Shown in pieces: positions 24,113 to 32,001 of a DNA stretch of 64,000 nucleotides. Below the pieces are notes generated by a model. It was not told where the DNA came from and searched no databases. It saw nothing but the letters and a program-made list of their open reading frames with translations. How positions within the stretch are numbered: the first letter of the stretch is position 1; each line of letters opens with the position of its first letter. This DNA is from Nonomuraea sediminis (GTDB lineage Bacteria > Actinomycetota > Actinomycetes > Streptosporangiales > Streptosporangiaceae). The translations under genes were made by a program, and so were the position numbers. The stretch lies in contig NZ_JAHDTI010000011.1 of the NCBI RefSeq assembly GCF_018531495.1, positions 248,001 through 312,000 of the forward strand. Direction: 5' to 3'.

Positions 24113-25216
24113 TCAGTGGCGGGCGGCTCCCGGGAGGACGACGGCGGCTTCGCCCAGGAGGTCGAAGAGGAGGCGGCGGCCTGACGGGGTGAGGGATTCC
24201 AGGCGCTGGCGGCCGTTCTTCTGATCCTGGGGGATCCGGGTGACGGCGTAGCCGCCGGGTACCGGGCCCACCGGGTACTCGTCCGGCGGGAGCTGGGTGC
24301 GGGTCACGAGCTTGCCCGTGGTGTCGAATTCGAGGACGGTGGTTGCCTGCTCGGCGTAGGCCAGGGTGAAGACGCGGTCGCCGCTCACCTGGATGGACAG
24401 GCCGTGGTCGGTGTCCGCGAGCGCGCCCGCGTCCGAGGTCAGGGTCACGGCGTGGTCGCCGCGGGTGAGCGTCACCCGGGTGAGAGGGCGCTTGCGGTAC
24501 TGGCTCTCGTCGAGGAGGAGCAGGTCGCCGGAGGGGAGGATGCCGACGGGCTCCTGGCCCGAGGGCAGGGCGGGCCCGGTGGTGGTGCCGGTGGCCAGGT
24601 CCAGCTCGAGGTAGGTGCTGACGTCGCCGTCGACGTGGTCGCCGAGGAGCAGCAGGCGCGAGTCGGCGGACCAGGCCCAAGGGGCGAGCACGCTGTTGGG
24701 CTTGCGATCCTGCGGAGCCGGGATCTCCTCCGCGGTTCCGCCGAGGAGGTCCCTGAGTTCGTAGCCGTTCTCCGTGTGGTGCCCGAGCCAGCGTCCGTCG
24801 GGGGACAGGGAGAGGTCGACGATCCGCTCGTCGAGCTCGTACTGGCGGCCGTCCGCGAGCACCAGGTAGGTGGGGCAGCCGTACTGGCAGGCCGCGTAGA
24901 CCAGGACGCCCCGTGCTCCGACCTTGCCCGGAGGCAGGCTCCGCGCCGCGGCGGGCGGGTCGATCACCGGAGACACCACGGTCGGCGTCTCCGCGGGCGG
25001 GTCGATCGCCGGGGACGCCACGGTCGCCGTCACCGCGGGCGGCCTGGACAGGCGCTGCTGGACGGCGACGCCGCCGACGACCACCAGGGCGGCGATCGAC
25101 CCGGCGGCCAGGGCCCTGCGGGTCCTTCGACGGCTTCTCAGCCGGATCACCTTGCCGGCGTCGGCGTAGTTGTGCGCGTCCTGATCGAGTTGACGGTAAG
25201 CGTCGCCAAGGGTCAC
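24113..25216 (-). CDS. Membrane-anchored beta-propeller-like protein, partner of the sigma factor
   Basis: 367 residues: a short cytoplasmic part (MTLGDAYRQLDQDAHN...), a single helix (about 36-51, ALAAGSIAALVVVGGVAV), a proline-rich linker with an imperfect duplication (VASPAIDPPAE/VVSPVIDPPAA), and an external domain with WD40/TolB-like blades. It overlaps the sigma-factor gene by 4 bases (GTGA). Sigma factors of this class are often paired with such a membrane protein, so it may act as an anti-sigma or signal-sensing partner. There is no canonical zinc anti-sigma motif. Confidence 0.7.
   Translation of the reverse strand: MTLGDAYRQLDQDAHNYADAGKVIRLRSRRRTRRALAAGSIAALVVVGGVAVQQRLSRPPAVTATVASPAIDPPAETPTVVSPVIDPPAAARSLPPGKVGARGVLVYAACQYGCPTYLVLADGRQYELDERIVDLSLSPDGRWLGHHTENGYELRDLLGGTAEEIPAPQDRKPNSVLAPWAWSADSRLLLLGDHVDGDVSTYLELDLATGTTTGPALPSGQEPVGILPSGDLLLLDESQYRKRPLTRVTLTRGDHAVTLTSDAGALADTDHGLSIQVSGDRVFTLAYAEQATTVLEFDTTGKLVTRTQLPPDEYPVGPVPGGYAVTRIPQDQKNGRQRLESLTPSGRRLLFDLLGEAAVVLPGAARH
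24951..25042. repeat. 42-base tandem repeat inside the sigma-partner gene
   Basis: Two 42-base units (24951-24992 and 24993-25034) with a few mismatches, plus the start of a third, encode the repeated proline-rich linker of the membrane protein at 24113-25216. Both units are in frame, so copy number changes would lengthen the linker by 14 residues each. Confidence 0.75.
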
Positions 25217-25713
25217 GAGTGCACCTCCGCGTCCAGGAGTTGGGGAGCCACCCGGCGCAGCCGCTTCAGCGCGTCGTGCGTGTGGCGTTTGACGGTCCCG
25301 ACCGAGCAGCCGAGCTGCGCCGCGACCGCGCTCTCCGGCAGGTCCTCGTAGAACCTGAGGTAGAGGACGATCCGCTGCCTGGCGCCGAGCACGCGTAACG
25401 CCCGCAGCAGCGCGATCTTCAGATCGGTCTGTGCCGACCCGTCCACCGCGGGCTCGGGAAGCTCGGGCGCGGACAGGAACGTCAGGCGCCGCGGACGCCG
25501 CCAGGTGCGCAACTGGTTGAGCATGACCTTGCGCGCGTACGGCTCGGGATCGCCGGTCGCGGTGAGCCTGCGCCAGCGGGCCGCGACCTTGACCAGGGTC
25601 TCCTGCACCAGGTCCTCGGCCAGTCCGTGGTCACCCGTGAGCAGGTAGGCGGTACGCGACAGGGCCGGCCCGCGCGCGGCCACGAACTCCCTGAACCCCT
25701 CGTCGTCAGTCAT
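25213..25713 (-). CDS. SigE-type extracytoplasmic-function RNA polymerase sigma factor
   Basis: A 166-residue group IV sigma factor. Region 2 is AYLLTGDHGLAEDLVQETLVKVAARW (about 22-47, -10 recognition) and region 4 is LRFYEDLPESAVAAQLGCSVGTVKRHTHDALKRLR (about 119-153, -35 recognition). This is the actinobacterial SigE-family form. The downstream gene overlaps by 4 bases and encodes its likely membrane partner. The gene begins 42 bases after the stop of the mau-like cassette, on the same strand, so read-through from that cassette is possible. Confidence 0.9.
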   Translation of the reverse strand: MTDDEGFREFVAARGPALSRTAYLLTGDHGLAEDLVQETLVKVAARWRRLTATGDPEPYARKVMLNQLRTWRRPRRLTFLSAPELPEPAVDGSAQTDLKIALLRALRVLGARQRIVLYLRFYEDLPESAVAAQLGCSVGTVKRHTHDALKRLRRVAPQLLDAEVHS

Positions 25714-25755
25714 CGTCTACTACACCCACAGACCCGCACGAAAGGTTGAGCCCTC

Positions 25756-26136
25756 TCAGGCGGAAACCAGGATCAGGCCCATCACCAGGACCAGGGCGGC
25801 CCTGCCCCAGGTGCGGATCGACGCGCGCTCCCTGGTGCCGAAGCACAGGCAGGGAGCCTGCTCCCCGCCCACCAGCAGGTAGGTCTGCGCGGCGGTGAAG
25901 GCCACGCCCAGAAAGGTGCCCGCGATCCCGGCGGCGAGCGCGGGCGCGGGGGAGAAGGCGACGGCGGCGGCGAGCGCCTCCACGGCCACGACCGTGAAGG
26001 CGCCCACCCGACCAACCCGTCCGTGCAGCCCGAAGTTCGCCAGCCCGCCCAGGAAGGCGCCGAAGTGGCGCGCCTTACCGAGGACGGCCAGGGCCAGCAC
26101 GATGCCCAGCGCGTAGCGGACGACGAGAACGATCAC
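25756..26136 (-). CDS. MauE-like (DoxX/VKOR-type) redox membrane protein
   Basis: A 126-residue, four-helix membrane protein. It has the redox motif PCLCFG (Cys96 and Cys98) in the position expected for MauE, which with MauD is required to form the disulphides of methylamine dehydrogenase's small subunit. The fold is shared with DoxX and other quinone-linked thiol oxidoreductases. GTG start overlaps the upstream gene's stop (GTGA). It is the last gene of the six-gene cassette 28636-25756 and supplies the expected membrane partner of the thioredoxin-like gene at 27385-27891. Confidence 0.78.
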   Translation of the reverse strand: MIVLVVRYALGIVLALAVLGKARHFGAFLGGLANFGLHGRVGRVGAFTVVAVEALAAAVAFSPAPALAAGIAGTFLGVAFTAAQTYLLVGGEQAPCLCFGTRERASIRTWGRAALVLVMGLILVSA

Positions 26137-26675
26137 CCGATCACCAGCATCGCCACCATGGGCACCGCGAGGATGGCGAACAGCACTTTCAACCGCGGCA
26201 AGGTGAAATAGAACGCCGTGTCCGCCGACATCTTGTCCCGTGCCATCGCGAAGGTCAGCAGCATCAGCGCCCGCGCCGCCGCGAAACCGAGGCCGGCCAG
26301 GAGCGCCTCCTGCCAGGAGGCCAGGAACAGGATCGAGATCGCCATGATGTGCGGCAATCCCGTCGGCGAATACGTGCGCATTCCCGTGCCCATTTCGGCG
26401 CCGAACTGGACCGCTCCCCAGAAGGGAATTCGGGTCACGAACTGTGGCACCAGCCGTGCGTTCTGGAGCAACGGGAAGGAGAGCACATCGAGTTCGCGGA
26501 GCAGGAAAACCATCGCCGCCGCCGCGACCAGGATCTGCGAAAACACAACAGGGAACGGAGCGCGAAGAAGGGACCCGATCACCACGAGGGCGAATACGGT
26601 CGCGGTCGCACCCACGAACAACCCGGCTATGAAGCCGGCGATATCAGCACCCCGCCGGACCGACGAGGACAGCAC
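26133..26675 (-). CDS. Polytopic membrane protein of the mau-like cassette
   Basis: 180 residues with about five to six hydrophobic helices and the conserved-looking core AVQFGAEMGTGMRTYSPTGL. I do not recognise it with certainty. Its position beside MauD- and MauE-like genes and its size resemble the CcdA/MauF-type membrane proteins that carry electrons or assist maturation, but no cysteine pair is present in the helices, which argues against a CcdA electron carrier. GTG start at 26675, weak ribosome site, 18 bases after the small membrane gene. Confidence 0.6.
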   Translation of the reverse strand: MLSSSVRRGADIAGFIAGLFVGATATVFALVVIGSLLRAPFPVVFSQILVAAAAMVFLLRELDVLSFPLLQNARLVPQFVTRIPFWGAVQFGAEMGTGMRTYSPTGLPHIMAISILFLASWQEALLAGLGFAAARALMLLTFAMARDKMSADTAFYFTLPRLKVLFAILAVPMVAMLVIG

Positions 26676-26693
26676 CCAGGCGCTGTTGAGGCT

Positions 26694-26864
26694 TCAAACA
26701 GAGCCCGAGAGCGAGAAGCCCGCGACGAGCGCCGCGACGAGCCAGGTGAAGCCCCTGGTGTCGGTGCCGGTCAGCTTCAGGGACAGGACCAGCGCCTCCG
26801 CTACCGCGATCAGTACCAGCCCGGGTACCAGCAGGCGGAAGGAGGTGGCCGTGGGGTTGGTCAT
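26694..26864 (-). CDS. Small two-helix membrane protein of the mau-like cassette
   Basis: 56 residues: two hydrophobic helices (SFRLLVPGLVLIAVAEALVL and FTWLVAALVAGFSLSGSV) joined by a short polar turn with LKLTGTDTRG. It starts 8 bases after the stop of the Cys-rich Tat protein with a GGAGG-containing ribosome site nearby, so it is very likely translated. No known family; could be an assembly or anchor subunit. Confidence 0.6.
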   Translation of the reverse strand: MTNPTATSFRLLVPGLVLIAVAEALVLSLKLTGTDTRGFTWLVAALVAGFSLSGSV

Positions 26865-26872
26865 GGAACCCG

Positions 26873-27388
26873 TCAGATCGCCGTGCGGCAGATGGAGAAG
26901 CGGTTGACGTTGCCGCCGCCGCAGTCGTGGTACTCGTAGTGGCCGTCGGAGCACTTGCGCCGCAGCGGGCTGGTGCTGCCGCCGTACCACTTCCACGCGT
27001 TGTTGCCCGCGCAGGTGTCGGCGTAGTGGATGTAGCGGAAGTTGTAGCAGGTGCCCGAGCCGCCGTCATTGCGGTGCCACGAACCCGAGCAGTTGTTGCT
27101 CGAGTAGAGCGCCGACGCGGGCACGCAGACCTGGCTCGCGGTCGCGAAGCCGTGGCAGTCGTTCCACGCGGCATAGGCCCCGGCCAAGGCGATGCGCGGC
27201 TTGGACCAGGGCAGCAGGTCCAGGACGCCGAGCCCGGTCGCCACGGCGGCTCCCGTGGCCAGGCCGAGCACGCGCCGCCTGCTCCAGCCCTCCCGCTCGA
27301 CGCCCACGCCGGACGGGAGCGCCTGCTCGGGCATCTGGGTCGCGCTGGGGATCTGATCGACTATCGAGACCCGCTTCTCTGCCTTCAC
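26873..27388 (-). CDS. Tat-exported, disulphide-rich small protein (MauA-like architecture)
   Basis: 171 residues. A 35-residue polar leader precedes a twin-arginine signal S36-R-R-R-V-L-G and a hydrophobic stretch to about residue 60, then a mature part of about 100 residues. The mature part has eight cysteines (78, 88, 100, 114, 126, 146, 156, 167) and tryptophans 75, 104, 132 and 134. A long leader with Tat motif, a small Cys-rich body and adjacent MauD/MauE-like genes are the hallmarks of MauA, the methylamine dehydrogenase light chain that carries tryptophan tryptophylquinone. MauA itself has twelve cysteines and a different spacing, so this is a remote analogue or a new secreted protein. 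Overlaps the thioredoxin-like gene by 4 bases. Confidence 0.75.
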   Translation of the reverse strand: MKAEKRVSIVDQIPSATQMPEQALPSGVGVEREGWSRRRVLGLATGAAVATGLGVLDLLPWSKPRIALAGAYAAWNDCHGFATASQVCVPASALYSSNNCSGSWHRNDGGSGTCYNFRYIHYADTCAGNNAWKWYGGSTSPLRRKCSDGHYEYHDCGGGNVNRFSICRTAI

Positions 27389-27891
27389 AGCTGCAATTCC
27401 TTCCTGTTCGCCACGGCTCGCTCGACGATCTCCGTCAGCGCTTCTCCTGAGCCCACCGGGGAGGTGAAGCCCACGACGCCCTTGTCGTCCACGACGAGCA
27501 GGGCAGGGGTGTACGGCACGCCCGCCGCCCGCCAGAGCGCCGGATCCTTGATCACTCTGATCGTGTCGGGCAGGGGCTTGTCGAATCCCGGATCGTCCGA
27601 CAGCACCGCGAAGGACATGTCCGAGGGGAGGGTGGCGGCCAGCCTGCCGGCCGCGACCAGGACGTCGTCGCAGACGGGGCAGCGACGGTTGACCTTGATG
27701 ACCATGGACGTGCCACCCGGCACCGCGAGCGCGCTCGCCTGCGCGCCCGGCTCCGGGGCGAGGCGCAGGCCCACCCCGCTGTAGGTGGCCAGCTCCAGTT
27801 CGCGCACCCGCCGGTACAGCCCGGCGCCCGCGGCGAACAGCAGCAGGACGAGGATGGCCAGGACGATGACCACCGCCGTCAACGGGTCCAC
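27385..27891 (-). CDS. Membrane-anchored thioredoxin-like protein with CPVC (MauD-like)
   Basis: 168 residues. One N-terminal helix (VVIVLAILVLLLFAAGAGLY, 7-26) anchors an external thioredoxin-fold domain with active site RRCPVCDDV (Cys71, Cys74). The cis-Pro loop is in GVPYTPALLVVD. The size and topology match MauD, the disulphide oxidase/isomerase of methylamine dehydrogenase maturation. GTG start, one base after the 247-residue gene's stop; the 3' end overlaps the Cys-rich substrate gene by 4 bases, so enzyme and presumed substrate are translationally coupled. Confidence 0.82.
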   Translation of the reverse strand: MDPLTAVVIVLAILVLLLFAAGAGLYRRVRELELATYSGVGLRLAPEPGAQASALAVPGGTSMVIKVNRRCPVCDDVLVAAGRLAATLPSDMSFAVLSDDPGFDKPLPDTIRVIKDPALWRAAGVPYTPALLVVDDKGVVGFTSPVGSGEALTEIVERAVANRKELQL

Positions 27892-27892
27892 G

Positions 27893-28636
27893 TCAGGCCT
27901 GCCAGTCGACGCGCTTGACCTTGCTCAGGAACTGCGCGGCGGTCTCCGCGCTGCCCGCCGACGCGCGGAGCGACGGCTGGCCCGACCGCGGCGCGTCCCA
28001 CGGGAACAAGGTCGCGATGGCGGTGTCGGTGACGAGCATGAACGGCGCTTCCTGGCCCGAGGGCGAGGGGTCCATCCGCCACATCTCACCCGATTCGGCG
28101 CGGTAGCCACGCCACTGCGGGATCCGCTCGACACCCTGCTGCTTGGGTTCGACCCTCATCGTGCCGACGCCCGCGACCGTCGTCAGGTAGAACGCCAGGG
28201 ACAGCTGGAAGCGCTTGCCCGGGTCGGCCGTCAGGCCCTCGGGGGTGTCGTTCCACGTCACGCGGGTGAAGGCCTCGACGATGTCCCTGGACTCCCACTC
28301 GGGGTCGTAGAACAGGCCGTGCGCCATGTTCCACGGCCCGATCCAGGTGGCCCACCTGGCGTCGGCCGGGTCCTCGCAGTCGTAGACGACGACCTCGCCG
28401 CCGGCCAGCGAGAAGCGCTCGCGCTCCCGCCCGCGGACCGAGTTCACGCCCGCGGCTAAGGACGACTTGGGGGCGAGTTCGAGTGCCCAGACGTCCGCGG
28501 TCGTTTTCCGTCCGCCGTATTTCGGGGTGTAGCGAACGTGGCCGCCCCACGGGGTCAGCGAATCCTGTTCCGCGTCATCGATTTCGAGTTGGATGATTGA
28601 ATTTGAGACTGTTCTGACGGTGGATACATGCCCCAT
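27893..28636 (-). CDS. Cytoplasmic protein of unknown function, first gene of the mau-like cassette
   Basis: 247 residues, no signal peptide or membrane helix. The sequence is rich in Trp, Asp and Glu with beta-type segments (WALELAPKSSLAAGVNSVRG, WATWIGPWNMAHGLFYD). No catalytic motif is evident to me; one cysteine (in VYDCEDP). As the first gene it may be a regulator, chaperone, tailoring enzyme or immunity factor for the exported Cys-rich protein; none can be chosen from sequence. ATG at 28636 with AAAGG about 12 bases upstream. Confidence 0.6.
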   Translation of the reverse strand: MGHVSTVRTVSNSIIQLEIDDAEQDSLTPWGGHVRYTPKYGGRKTTADVWALELAPKSSLAAGVNSVRGRERERFSLAGGEVVVYDCEDPADARWATWIGPWNMAHGLFYDPEWESRDIVEAFTRVTWNDTPEGLTADPGKRFQLSLAFYLTTVAGVGTMRVEPKQQGVERIPQWRGYRAESGEMWRMDPSPSGQEAPFMLVTDTAIATLFPWDAPRSGQPSLRASAGSAETAAQFLSKVKRVDWQA

Positions 28637-28875
28637 TGAGACCCGGCCTTTCGTCGGCAGATACTGGAGCTGATCTTTGCGGACGAAGTTTCACACGGCT
28701 TAATGGTCGCGTCAATACTTGATTATTGTACTGAGTTATTGGTCAGGAGTTCGGGCTTTGGGCTGGCCGGAAACAGGTCGGCCTGCGTTCTCTCCGCGAT
28801 GGCACGCACCGCCCATGACCGGAAACCGTGATTTCGGTAGCGCTTGTTGATGTTGGTGCGGCTATGATCCACTCC
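28637..28875. other. Intergenic region between the mau-like cassette and selC
   Basis: 239 bases, noticeably richer in A/T than the genes around it. It holds the divergent promoters of the cassette and of tRNA-Sec. A TTGACG on the minus strand at 28710-28715 is a -35 candidate for the cassette, but its -10 is poor. A short imperfect hairpin lies near 28818-28838. No convincing coding sequence. Confidence 0.5.
28863..28868 (+). promoter_or_regulatory. -10 box for the selC-selA-selB unit
   Basis: TATGAT lies 7 bases upstream of the mature tRNA-Sec 5' end, where transcription of this unit could begin. The -35 at normal spacing is weak. Confidence 0.45.
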
Positions 28876-28968
28876 GGAGGCGTACAGGTGCCTGGTGGCC
28901 CTCCTGGTCTTCAAAACCAGTGGCGCCGAGCATCTCGGCGCGGCGGGTTCGATTCCCGTCCGCCTCCG
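28876..28968 (+). tRNA. selC: tRNA-Sec (anticodon UCA)
   Basis: A 93-base tRNA-like sequence. The anticodon stem CTGGT/ACCAG encloses the loop CTTCAAA, giving anticodon TCA that reads UGA. The long variable arm is GCGCCGAG-CAT-CTCGGCGC, the T arm is GCGGG-TTCGATT-CCCGT, and the acceptor GGAGGCG pairs with CGCCTCC, followed by discriminator G. The eighth acceptor pair typical of bacterial tRNA-Sec appears as a T/C mismatch. No CCA is encoded. selA and selB follow immediately, confirming the call. Confidence 0.96.
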
Positions 28969-28996
28969 CTGACCGACGACACGGGGATGGTCGCGA

Positions 28997-30277
28997 GTGG
29001 ATCGACGCAGTTCCGTGCCACGGACCGATGCGATGCTGGCCGACCGGCGGCTGGTGGCCGCGCAGGACCGGCTCGGCCGCGGTCTGGTCAAGGCCGCCGT
29101 CGCCGGCGCGCAGCAACGCGTCCGCGAGGGCGTCACGCATCCCCGCGACGCCGTGGACGTCGCGCTTTCCCTCCTGCCGCCGACCGCCTGCGGCCTCAGG
29201 CCCGTCGTCAACGCCACCGGCGTGCTCGTGCACACCAACCTGGGGCGGGCGCCGCTCTCGCCGGCCGCCGTCGCCGCGATCACGGCCGCCGCCGGCTACA
29301 CCGACGTCGAGATGGACCTCGCCGACGGCCGGCGCGCCCGCCGCGGCCGCACCGCCATGGCCGCGCTGGCGCAGGCCGTGCCTGAGGCGGGGGCCGTGCA
29401 CGTGGTCAACAACAACGCGGCGGCGCTCGCCCTGGCCGCCACCGCGCTGGCGCAGGGCAAGGAGATCGTCGTCAGCCGCGGCGAGCTGGTGGAGATCGGC
29501 GACGGGTTCCGCCTGCCCGAGCTGCTGGAGTCCACCGGCGCCCGGCTGCGCGAGGTCGGCACCACGAACAGGACCGCGCTGCGCGACTACCAGGACGCCT
29601 GCGGCCCCGGCACCGGCTTCATCCTCAAGGTGCACCCGTCCAACTTCCGCATCGAGGGCTTCACCTCGCAGGTCCCGGTCAGGGAGCTGGCCACGATCGG
29701 GCCGCCCGTGGTCGCCGACATCGGCTCGGGGCTGCTGCGGCCAGATCCGCTGCTGCCCGACGAGCCCGACGCGGCCGGGACGCTGTTCCAGGGGGCGGCG
29801 CTGGTCACCGCGAGCGGCGACAAGCTCCTCGGGGGCCCGCAGGCGGGCCTGCTGCTCGGCGAGGCCGCCCTGGTGGAGCGGCTGCGCCGCCATCCCCTGG
29901 CCCGCGCGCTGCGGGTGGACAAGCTCACCCTGGCCGCGCTGGAGGCAAGCCTGCTCGGCCCGGCGCCTCCCGTGCGCCGCTCGCTCCACGCCGGCGCCGC
30001 CGAGCTCATGGAGCGCGCCGAACGCCTCGCCCGGCGGCTCGGCGACCGCGCCGAGGCGGTCAGCACGGTCGCCAGGGTCGGCGGCGGCGGCGCGCCCGGG
30101 GTGGAGCTGCCGAGCGCGGGCATCGCGGTCGACCAGGAGCTGGCCGTACGGCTGCGCCGCGGCGATCCCGCGGTCGTGGGCCGGGTCACCGGCGGGCGGC
30201 TGGTGCTGGACCTGCGCGCGGTCGACCCGGGCCAGGACGAGATCATCGCCGCGGCGGTGGAGCGCGCGTGCACGTGA
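28997..30277 (+). CDS. selA: L-seryl-tRNA(Sec) selenium transferase
   Basis: Converts Ser-tRNA(Sec) to Sec-tRNA(Sec) with selenophosphate. The 426-residue PLP enzyme has the full SelA layout: N-terminal tRNA-binding helices, RPVVNATGVLVHTNLGRAPL, HVVNNNAAALAL, KVHPSNFRIEGF, DIGSGLL and the Schiff-base lysine in SGDKLLGGPQAG (Lys276). GTG start 28 bases after the tRNA. Overlaps selB by 10 bases. No selD lies in the window, so selenophosphate synthetase must be elsewhere for the route to work. Confidence 0.96.
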   Translation: MDRRSSVPRTDAMLADRRLVAAQDRLGRGLVKAAVAGAQQRVREGVTHPRDAVDVALSLLPPTACGLRPVVNATGVLVHTNLGRAPLSPAAVAAITAAAGYTDVEMDLADGRRARRGRTAMAALAQAVPEAGAVHVVNNNAAALALAATALAQGKEIVVSRGELVEIGDGFRLPELLESTGARLREVGTTNRTALRDYQDACGPGTGFILKVHPSNFRIEGFTSQVPVRELATIGPPVVADIGSGLLRPDPLLPDEPDAAGTLFQGAALVTASGDKLLGGPQAGLLLGEAALVERLRRHPLARALRVDKLTLAALEASLLGPAPPVRRSLHAGAAELMERAERLARRLGDRAEAVSTVARVGGGGAPGVELPSAGIAVDQELAVRLRRGDPAVVGRVTGGRLVLDLRAVDPGQDEIIAAAVERACT

Positions 30278-32001
30278 TCGCCACCGCCGGGCACGTGGAC
30301 CACGGCAAGTCGACCCTGGTCAGGGCGCTGACGGGGATGGAGCCCGACCGCTGGGCGGAGGAGCGCCGCCGCGGCATGACCATCGACCTCGGCTTCGCCT
30401 GGACCACCCTGCCGGCGGGGGAGCGGATCGCGTTCGTCGACGTGCCGGGGCACGAGCGGTTCGTCACCAACATGCTGGCCGGGGTGGGCCCGTGCCCTGC
30501 CGTGATGTTCGTGGTGGCCGCCGACGAGGGCTGGCAGGCGCAGTCGGCCGAGCACCTGGCCGCCCTCGACGCCCTGGGCGTACAGCACGGCCTGGCCGTC
30601 GTCACCCGCGCCGACCTCGCCGATCCCGAGCCCGCGCTGCGCCAGGCCCGGGAGCACCTGGACGAGACCGGACTGGCGGGAATCGGCGCCGTCGCCGTCA
30701 GCGCGCGGACCGGGCAGGGACTGCCCGAACTGCGGGCCGCGCTCACGCGGCTCGCGGGCACGCTCCCCGCGGCCGAACCGCGGCAGCCGGTCCGGCTGTG
30801 GATCGACCGGGTGTTCACCATCAACGGAGCAGGGACCGTCGTCACCGGGACGCTGGCCGCGGGCACCCTGCGCGTCGGCGACGAACTGGACGCGGGCGGG
30901 CGCCGGGTCAGGGTCCGCGGCCTCCAGACGCTCGGCGAGAAAGCGGAACGGGTCACCGCGACGGCCCGCGTCGCCGTCAACCTCCGCGGCGCCGACCGCG
31001 GCGACCTGTCCCGCGGCACCGCCCTGCTGACACCCGACGCCTGGACGGACACGCAGGTCGTCGACGTGCGGCTGGATCCTGGCGTGCGGCAGCGGGCGGA
31101 AGCCGTCCTCCACATCGGGTCGGCCGCCGTCCCCGTCAGGCTGCGCGCCCTGGGCGCGGGCACCGCCAGGCTCACCCTCGGCCGCCCGCTGCCGCTCAGG
31201 ACGGGCGACCGGGGCCTGCTCCGTGACCCCGGCCGGCACGAGATCCTCGCCGGGCTGCGCGTGCTTGACGTTCGCCCGCCCCCGCTGCGCCGCAGGGGCG
31301 CCGCGGCGGCCAGGGCGCGGGCGCTCGACGAGGTCGGCCTGCCCGACGCGGCGGCCCTGCTGCGCTGGCATGGCCTGCTGACGGGAGCCGAGCTGGCCAG
31401 TATGGGGTGCCCGCCCGCCGGCACTCCCGTGGCCGGAGACTGGTACGCCGACCCGGCGCACTGGGCGGACCTGGGACGCCGGCTGGCCGATCACCTGTCG
31501 CGGCGGCCCGCGCTCGACCCGGGGATCACCGTGGACGCCGCCGCCCGGCTGCTCGGCCTGCCCGACCGGCGGCTCGCCGAGGCGCTCGCCGTACCTCCGC
31601 TGACCGTCGAGGGCGGCCGCGTGCTGCCCGCGGGCCGGTCACTGCCCGCACCGGTCGCCGGGGCGGTCGCGCGGCTGGCCGCCGACCTCGCCGAGCACCC
31701 CTTCCACGCGCCCACCGCCGAGCGGCTCGAAGAGCTCGGCCTGACCGGGGGCGCGCTGGCGGCGGCGCTCCGCGCGGGCGCGCTGACCTCGATCGGGAAG
31801 AACCTCGTCCTGCTGCCCGGTGCCCTCGACCAGGCGGCGGACACGCTGGCACGGCTGCCGTCACCCTTCACCGTCAGCGACGCGCGGGTCGCCCTGGACA
31901 CGACCCGGCGCGTCGCCGTACCCCTTCTGGAGTTCCTGGATGCCCGTGGAATCACCCGGCGTACCGGCGACGGACTGCGCGTGTGCCGGTCCGGAGACTG
32001 A
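30268..32001 (+). CDS. selB: Selenocysteine-specific elongation factor
   Basis: A GTPase that brings Sec-tRNA(Sec) to UGA codons marked by a SECIS hairpin. The G-domain motifs are AGHVDHGKST (G1, 7-16), DVPGHERF (G3) and TRAD (G4). EF-Tu-like beta domains follow, and from about residue 400 the winged-helix repeats that bind SECIS RNA. At 577 residues it is slightly shorter than E. coli SelB (614). GTG start, overlapping selA. It is translationally coupled to selA and to the rhodanese gene. Confidence 0.95.
   Translation: MHVIATAGHVDHGKSTLVRALTGMEPDRWAEERRRGMTIDLGFAWTTLPAGERIAFVDVPGHERFVTNMLAGVGPCPAVMFVVAADEGWQAQSAEHLAALDALGVQHGLAVVTRADLADPEPALRQAREHLDETGLAGIGAVAVSARTGQGLPELRAALTRLAGTLPAAEPRQPVRLWIDRVFTINGAGTVVTGTLAAGTLRVGDELDAGGRRVRVRGLQTLGEKAERVTATARVAVNLRGADRGDLSRGTALLTPDAWTDTQVVDVRLDPGVRQRAEAVLHIGSAAVPVRLRALGAGTARLTLGRPLPLRTGDRGLLRDPGRHEILAGLRVLDVRPPPLRRRGAAAARARALDEVGLPDAAALLRWHGLLTGAELASMGCPPAGTPVAGDWYADPAHWADLGRRLADHLSRRPALDPGITVDAAARLLGLPDRRLAEALAVPPLTVEGGRVLPAGRSLPAPVAGAVARLAADLAEHPFHAPTAERLEELGLTGGALAAALRAGALTSIGKNLVLLPGALDQAADTLARLPSPFTVSDARVALDTTRRVAVPLLEFLDARGITRRTGDGLRVCRSGD

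Noticed and set aside
25756..28636. A true methylamine dehydrogenase operon
   Set aside because: No beta-propeller heavy chain (MauB), amicyanin (MauC) or MauG is present, and the Cys-rich protein has eight rather than twelve cysteines.
28723..29283. Open frame of 186 codons on the minus strand across selC and the start of selA
   Set aside because: It is antisense to a certain tRNA gene and to conserved SelA coding sequence, has Arg/Ser-rich composition typical of a shadow frame, and no domain.
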